64,000 nucleotides of DNA from RGIG1902 sp034926865 (GTDB lineage Bacteria > Bacillota > Clostridia > Oscillospirales > Butyricicoccaceae), in the NCBI GenBank assembly GCA_034926865.1, contig JAYFQP010000014.1, forward strand, positions 124,001 to 188,000, read 5' to 3'. Below the pieces are notes generated by a model, which searched no databases, was not told where the DNA came from, and was given only the letters and a program-made list of their open reading frames with translations. The position numbers were made by a program, and so were the translations under genes. This document shows positions 60,794 through 64,000 of this stretch, one piece after another; the stretch's first letter is position 1; each line of letters starts with the position of its first letter.

Positions 60794-60838
60794 AAAAAAT
60801 AACACACCCATGGAACATACTACTGTCCCACAGATGTG
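60794..60838 (-). terminator. Riboswitch expression-platform terminator
   Basis: On the minus strand, arms 60838-60824 and 60817-60803 pair over 15 positions (four G-U) with loop GTAGTA, followed by TTATTTTTT. The 5' arm is also the 3' strand of the NiCo aptamer, so the two folds are mutually exclusive. Confidence 0.85.
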
Positions 60839-60909
60839 CTTGATTTACACTCTGTTGCCGCTCACTGGGCGGCCCGGCCCCACGCCCTTGCGGACATCGC
60901 CTGCTCAGT
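60822..60909 (-). ncRNA. NiCo (czcD) riboswitch aptamer
   Basis: The leader carries the conserved segments of the NiCo class in order. ACTGAGCAGG comes first, followed by a GC-rich arm ending in GCCGGGC, AGCGGCAACAGA, and CACATCTGTGGGACAGT. The closing helix P1 is ACTG (60909-60906) with CAGT (60825-60822), extended by TAC/GTA. The order and wording match, from memory, the structurally solved NiCo RNA. Ligand binding should sequester the strand needed for the terminator and so switch the ATPase gene on. The class was described as Co/Ni-responsive and later reported to respond to Fe(II). Confidence 0.88.
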
Positions 60910-60974
60910 TTGTACTGTTGATCTCGCATTTCATTCTTAGTGAAATGTAATGCAGTGCAAAGAGATTACTCGAT

Positions 60975-61003
60975 ATTATATGTTCTAAAACGATGAATGT
61001 CAA
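60975..61003 (-). promoter_or_regulatory. Consensus sigma-A promoter for the riboswitch-ATPase unit
   Basis: TTGACA (61003-60998), 17-bp spacer, TATAAT (60980-60975): a perfect consensus promoter. The leader to the ATPase start is about 260 nt. Confidence 0.9.
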
Positions 61004-61064
61004 TAGTTACTCGGTTGATATTTTTTTGAACTGTTCTGACTCGGCTATAAGCCAAATATTCAAG

Positions 61065-61100
61065 CAGGTACGGCATAACCATAAAGCTATGCCGTACCTG
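61065..61100 (-). terminator. Hairpin after groEL
   Basis: Perfect 13-bp stem CAGGTACGGCATA / TATGCCGTACCTG (10-nt loop); the T tract is weak. Confidence 0.65.
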
Positions 61101-61168
61101 AAATGTTAATACAATTTTGCTAAACTATGCTTGGTCTAAAATGCCTTTTGTTTATCAAGGTTAATCAA

Positions 61169-62797
61169 TTAATACATCATGTCGCCCATTCCGCCGCCTG
61201 CAGGAGCAGCTGGCTGGGGCTCTTTCTTTTCTGCTACCACAGACTCTGTGGTAAGGACCATGGAAGCTATAGATGCAGCATTCTCCAACGCTGTGCGTGT
61301 AACCTTTACAGGGTCTACTATTCCGGCCTCGATCATATCGCCATAGACCTCGTTATAAGCATCAAAGCCATAGCCGGTCTTGCCGCTCATCTTGATCATC
61401 TCGATAACTACCGAGCCATCAACTCCTGCATTAAAGGCTATCTGTCTTACAGGCTCTTCAAGAGCCTTCATAACGATCTTAGCTCCTGTCTTTTCGTCGC
61501 CGTCAAGGGTTTCAACAAGCTTGGCAACCGCAGGAATAGCGTTGATATATGCAGTTCCGCCGCCAGAGACAATACCCTCTTCAACAGCAGCCTTTGTAGA
61601 GTTAAGCGCATCTTCAATCCTGAGCTTCTTATCCTTCATCTCGACCTCAGTTGCAGCGCCGACCTTGATGACGGCAACTCCGCCAGAAAGCTTTGCAAGG
61701 CGCTCCTGTAGTTTCTCTCTGTCGAACTCGGATGTTGTATTCTCAAGCTCAGCCCTGATCGTGTTGATCCTATCCTGAATGGCCTCGCTGCTGCCTGCGC
61801 CATTTACGATGATCGTATTCTCTTTTGTGGATTTGACCTGTCTTGCGCGGCCAAGCATATTCATGGAAGCTTCCTTAAGGTCATAACCGACTTCTTCTGA
61901 AATAACTGTGCCGCCTGTAAGAGCAGCAATATCCTTAAGCATCTCCTTGCGCCTGTCTCCAAAGCCAGGAGCCTTTACTGCAAGGCATGTAAATGTGCCT
62001 CTGAGTTTGTTGACAATAAGGGTGCTGAGAGCTTCTCCCTCTACATCCTCAGCGAGAATAACAAGTTTCTTGCCGGACTGAACAACCTGCTCAAGCAGAG
62101 GAAGTATCTCCTGAATGTTTGACAACTTCTTATCTGTGATAAGGATATAGGCATCATCAATAACGGCTTCCATCTTCTCTGTATCGGTAATCATATACGG
62201 AGTTATATATCCTCTGTCAAACTGCATGCCTTCAACGACTTCGCTATATGTCTCAGCCGTCTTAGACTCCTCAACGGTGATGACGCCATCAGCAGTGACC
62301 TTCTCCATTGCATCAGCAATCAGCTTGCCGATCGTCTCGTCGCCCGAGGAAACAGCCGCAACAGTGGCAATATCCTTTGAACCGTTTACCTTCTTGGCTC
62401 CGCTCTTAAGCTCTTGAACTGAAGTCTGAACGGCCTTTGCAATACCCTTTTTGACAACCATCGGATTAGCTCCGGCTGTAACGTTCTTAAGGCCTTCACG
62501 AACAATAGCCTGAGCAAGCAGCGTAGCTGTTGTGGTTCCGTCGCCTGCGATATCGTTAGTTTTATCGGCTACTTGCTTTACAAGCTGAGCGCCCATATTT
62601 TCAAAAATATCGTCAAGCTCTACTTCTCTGGCGATGGTGACACCGTCATTAGTAATAAGGGGTGCTCCAAACTTTTTATCAAGAACAACATTTCTTCCTT
62701 TAGGGCCAAGAGTAACTTTTACTGTATCAGCAAGCTTGTTTACGCCTCTTTCAAGGGCATGGCGAGCTTCTTCGCCAAACAAAATTTCTTTTGCCAT
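61169..62797 (-). CDS. groEL: Chaperonin GroEL (Hsp60)
   Basis: 542 residues, standard length. Conserved elements: GPKGRNVVLDK, GDGTTTATLLAQ (ATP binding), DKKLSNIQEILPLLE, ERLAKLSGGVAVIKVG, and the GGM-type tail shortened to GGGMGDMMY. It forms the double-ring folding chamber capped by GroES. It lies 22 bp after groES in one operon under the CIRCE operator. Confidence 0.98.
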   Translation of the reverse strand: MAKEILFGEEARHALERGVNKLADTVKVTLGPKGRNVVLDKKFGAPLITNDGVTIAREVELDDIFENMGAQLVKQVADKTNDIAGDGTTTATLLAQAIVREGLKNVTAGANPMVVKKGIAKAVQTSVQELKSGAKKVNGSKDIATVAAVSSGDETIGKLIADAMEKVTADGVITVEESKTAETYSEVVEGMQFDRGYITPYMITDTEKMEAVIDDAYILITDKKLSNIQEILPLLEQVVQSGKKLVILAEDVEGEALSTLIVNKLRGTFTCLAVKAPGFGDRRKEMLKDIAALTGGTVISEEVGYDLKEASMNMLGRARQVKSTKENTIIVNGAGSSEAIQDRINTIRAELENTTSEFDREKLQERLAKLSGGVAVIKVGAATEVEMKDKKLRIEDALNSTKAAVEEGIVSGGGTAYINAIPAVAKLVETLDGDEKTGAKIVMKALEEPVRQIAFNAGVDGSVVIEMIKMSGKTGYGFDAYNEVYGDMIEAGIVDPVKVTRTALENAASIASMVLTTESVVAEKKEPQPAAPAGGGMGDMMY

Positions 62798-62819
62798 TTT
62801 TTATTACCTCCGATTAATA

Positions 62820-63104
62820 TTACTCAACAACAGCAAGGATATCAGCCTGCTTAACTATGACGAGCTCCTCGCCGTCAATTTTAACTTCAGTGCCGGAATA
62901 TTTGTTCGTGATGACTTTATCTCCAACCTTGACTTCCATCTTAATCTTCTTGTCATCACTGCCGAGGCCTGGGCCAACCGCCACTACGATGGCAAACTGG
63001 GGCTTCTCCTTAGCTGCTCCTGTAAGAATAATGCCACTCTTAGTGGTTTCTTCTGCTTCAGCCATTTTAAGAACTACTCTGTCCTGTAAAGGTACCAGTT
63101 TCAT
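62820..63104 (-). CDS. groES: Co-chaperonin GroES (Hsp10)
   Basis: 94 residues. N-terminal KLVPLQDRVVLKMAEAEETTKSGIIL, mobile loop, and C-terminal GTEVKIDGEELVIVKQADILAVVE. The ATG at 63104 has GAGG eight bases upstream; a TTG six bases earlier is less likely. It is the first gene of groESL, directly behind the CIRCE element. Confidence 0.97.
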   Translation of the reverse strand: MKLVPLQDRVVLKMAEAEETTKSGIILTGAAKEKPQFAIVVAVGPGLGSDDKKIKMEVKVGDKVITNKYSGTEVKIDGEELVIVKQADILAVVE

Positions 63105-63144
63105 TGTCAAAACCTCTTTCTATATTACATATTTTTCTTTTATG

Positions 63145-63171
63145 TTAGCACTCATTTCTCTTGAGTGCTAA
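63145..63171. promoter_or_regulatory. CIRCE operator (HrcA binding site)
   Basis: TTAGCACTC-N9-GAGTGCTAA, a perfect copy of the CIRCE inverted repeat, between the groESL promoter and the groES start. It predicts HrcA repression relieved by heat shock. Confidence 0.97.
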
Positions 63172-63182
63172 TTACTGTTACT

Positions 63183-63211
63183 ATAATAAGCCATGTAGGT
63201 AATTTTTGCAA
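63183..63211 (-). promoter_or_regulatory. Sigma-A promoter for groESL
   Basis: TTGCAA (63211-63206), 17-bp spacer, TATTAT (63188-63183) on the minus strand, just upstream of CIRCE. Confidence 0.75.
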
Positions 63212-63300
63212 TACCTTTTTCGAAAAAATTTATGAATTTTTTGTTTTGGTTTTGTTGTTTTTAGACAAAGTACTATAACCAAACTGGCAGAGGTTTAAAC

Positions 63301-63343
63301 AAAAAACAAGCCTTAATGCAAACGATTGCAAAGGCCTGTTTTT
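63301..63343 (-). terminator. Terminator after the lipid kinase gene
   Basis: On the minus strand an imperfect stem AACAGGCCTTTGCAA / TTGCATTAAGGCTTGTT (loop TCG) is followed by TTTTTTGTTT. Confidence 0.75.
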
Positions 63344-63351
63344 GTCTCGCA

Positions 63352-64000
63352 TCATTCTATCGGGAAAGCTCCGTTTGGTACAACAAAACGCAGCCTTTGA
63401 GGTTCAATTCTCATGCTTATATGGCTGCTCTGTACCGTTTCACCGTCAAGGTTTATACACATATCCTCGTTATTCTTTGAAAAAACCTTTATCTCCTTAG
63501 CAGGCATATATGTTATAAACTGCTCAAGCTCTCTGTATCTCCCATTTTTATACTTACTTACAACAAAGGCGGCTTGAAGCCGGGAAATTTTTTTCACCAT
63601 CAGAACATCAAGGATACCATCGCCAATATCTGAATGGGGAACCGGACAAAAGCCGCCTCCGTAAAACCGGCCGTTTCCGATAAAGATCATCGTATACTCG
63701 CCGTCAAACTGCCTTCCATCGATATTTACATAATACTCCTGCCCTATCCCGCGGATAACCGATTCTGCCGCCGAAAGGACATATGGAATTATCCCGCCGC
63801 CAAGAAAACGGTATTTGTCTTTTCTCATTGCTACCTGAGCATCAAGCCCTACGGAAAGAACATTTATGGCGCATCCGCAATCTGATCGTATATAGTCTAT
63901 ATCCACAGGACTGCCAAGCAGAAGTCTGTCAAGATCCAAAAATGCCTGCTTGCCACCGCTGAACATCTTCACATAGTCATTTCCCGTGCCGATGGGATAC
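63352..64000 (-). CDS. Diacylglycerol kinase-like lipid kinase (YegS/DagK), N-terminus outside window
   Basis: The frame runs off the right edge; 216 codons of the C-terminal part are present. It begins within the catalytic motif (YPIGTGNDYVKMF), the GTGND loop that binds ATP in DAGK_cat enzymes. The beta-rich C-terminal domain follows (SVGLDAQVAMRKDKY, MIFIGNGRFYGGGFCPVPHSDIGDGILDVLMVKK, INLDGE). Family members phosphorylate diacylglycerol or related lipids on the cytoplasmic face, recycling it into phospholipid synthesis. The exact lipid is not determinable. Confidence 0.92.
   Translation of the reverse strand, partial: YPIGTGNDYVKMFSGGKQAFLDLDRLLLGSPVDIDYIRSDCGCAINVLSVGLDAQVAMRKDKYRFLGGGIIPYVLSAAESVIRGIGQEYYVNIDGRQFDGEYTMIFIGNGRFYGGGFCPVPHSDIGDGILDVLMVKKISRLQAAFVVSKYKNGRYRELEQFITYMPAKEIKVFSKNNEDMCINLDGETVQSSHISMRIEPQRLRFVVPNGAFPIE

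Noticed and set aside
60780..60970. Mn (yybP-ykoY), Mg (M-box) or fluoride riboswitch in the ATPase leader
   Set aside because: Considered because such RNAs also precede cation ATPases, but their conserved cores are absent while all NiCo segments are present in order.
63145..63171. CIRCE repeat as part of a CRISPR or IS end
   Set aside because: Single perfect CIRCE operator before groES; no further repeats or transposase nearby. No CRISPR array was found anywhere in the window.

Overview
The window looks like chromosomal DNA from an endospore-forming Firmicute of the class Clostridia, most likely a gut-type Ruminococcaceae/Oscillospiraceae relative. The evidence is Firmicute-style gene content (addAB, recD2, recX next to recA, rpoD-dnaG-dgt, HrcA/CIRCE-controlled groESL, LexA boxes of the GAAC-N4-GTTC type), spore genes (sigK 3' segment, dipicolinate synthase dpaAB), strong GGAGG ribosome sites and sigma-A promoters with 17-bp spacers. 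No rRNA, tRNA, insertion sequence or CRISPR array was seen. Almost the whole window is core housekeeping DNA. Accessory character is confined mainly to the first 4 kb and a few cell-surface or metal genes.

Layout. 1-3.95 kb: the end of kdpD (cut by the window edge), kdpE and a large serine recombinase that stops about 45 bp before an open frame encoding only the C-terminal part of the mother-cell sigma factor SigK. This is the arrangement of a skin-type element that splits sigK and is excised during sporulation. The 5' half of sigK must lie to the left of the window, in which case kdpDE ride inside the element. 4.4-8.1 kb: an M42 aminopeptidase, rarA and a beta-propeller-like lipoprotein. 8.2-18 kb, minus strand: a D-2-hydroxyacid dehydrogenase behind a YihY membrane protein, L-serine dehydratase sdaAB/sdaAA, then rpoD, dnaG, dgt, yigZ and hflX. 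18-21.5 kb: SOS-controlled dinB, rpmE and a membrane-anchored PrsA/SurA-type foldase. 21.5-28.4 kb: addA and addB. 28.5-35.3 kb: an amidohydrolase, a DEAD-box RNA helicase with a DbpA-like RNA-binding tail, dpaB-dpaA (minus), murC and a CPBP membrane protease. 35.4-50 kb, all minus: mreB, comF, recD2, a small membrane protein, cysS, pgsA, rimO, recX, recA, prmC, yqhQ, and a histidine kinase/response regulator/lipoprotein cluster. 50.1-58 kb: an orphan P-loop protein, a D,D-carboxypeptidase, mtaB, an NfeD-SPFH membrane pair, a GNAT acetyltransferase, a papain-like hydrolase candidate, and a secreted protein with two different lysozyme domains separated by S-layer-homology repeats. 58-64 kb: a P-type ATPase behind a NiCo (czcD-type) riboswitch, groEL/groES behind a CIRCE operator, and a truncated diacylglycerol-kinase-like gene.

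How the parts work together. DNA repair is heavily represented (RarA, DinB, AddAB, RecD2, RecA, RecX). LexA sites can be read in front of dinB and, embedded in the end of prmC, in front of recA, giving a visible SOS regulon. Sporulation is represented by split sigK and by dpaAB, whose product, dipicolinate, is a SigK-period spore component. Envelope functions (MurC, MreB, PgsA, carboxypeptidase, lysozyme, CPBP protease, SPFH/NfeD) are spread through the right half.

The observations most worth following are the sigK-splitting element and its kdp cargo; the NiCo riboswitch in front of an ATPase that sequence similarity alone would call a calcium pump; the GH24-SLH-GH25 double lysozyme; the inverted repeat linking the divergent rpmE and foldase promoters; and the LexA box hidden in the prmC/recA junction.
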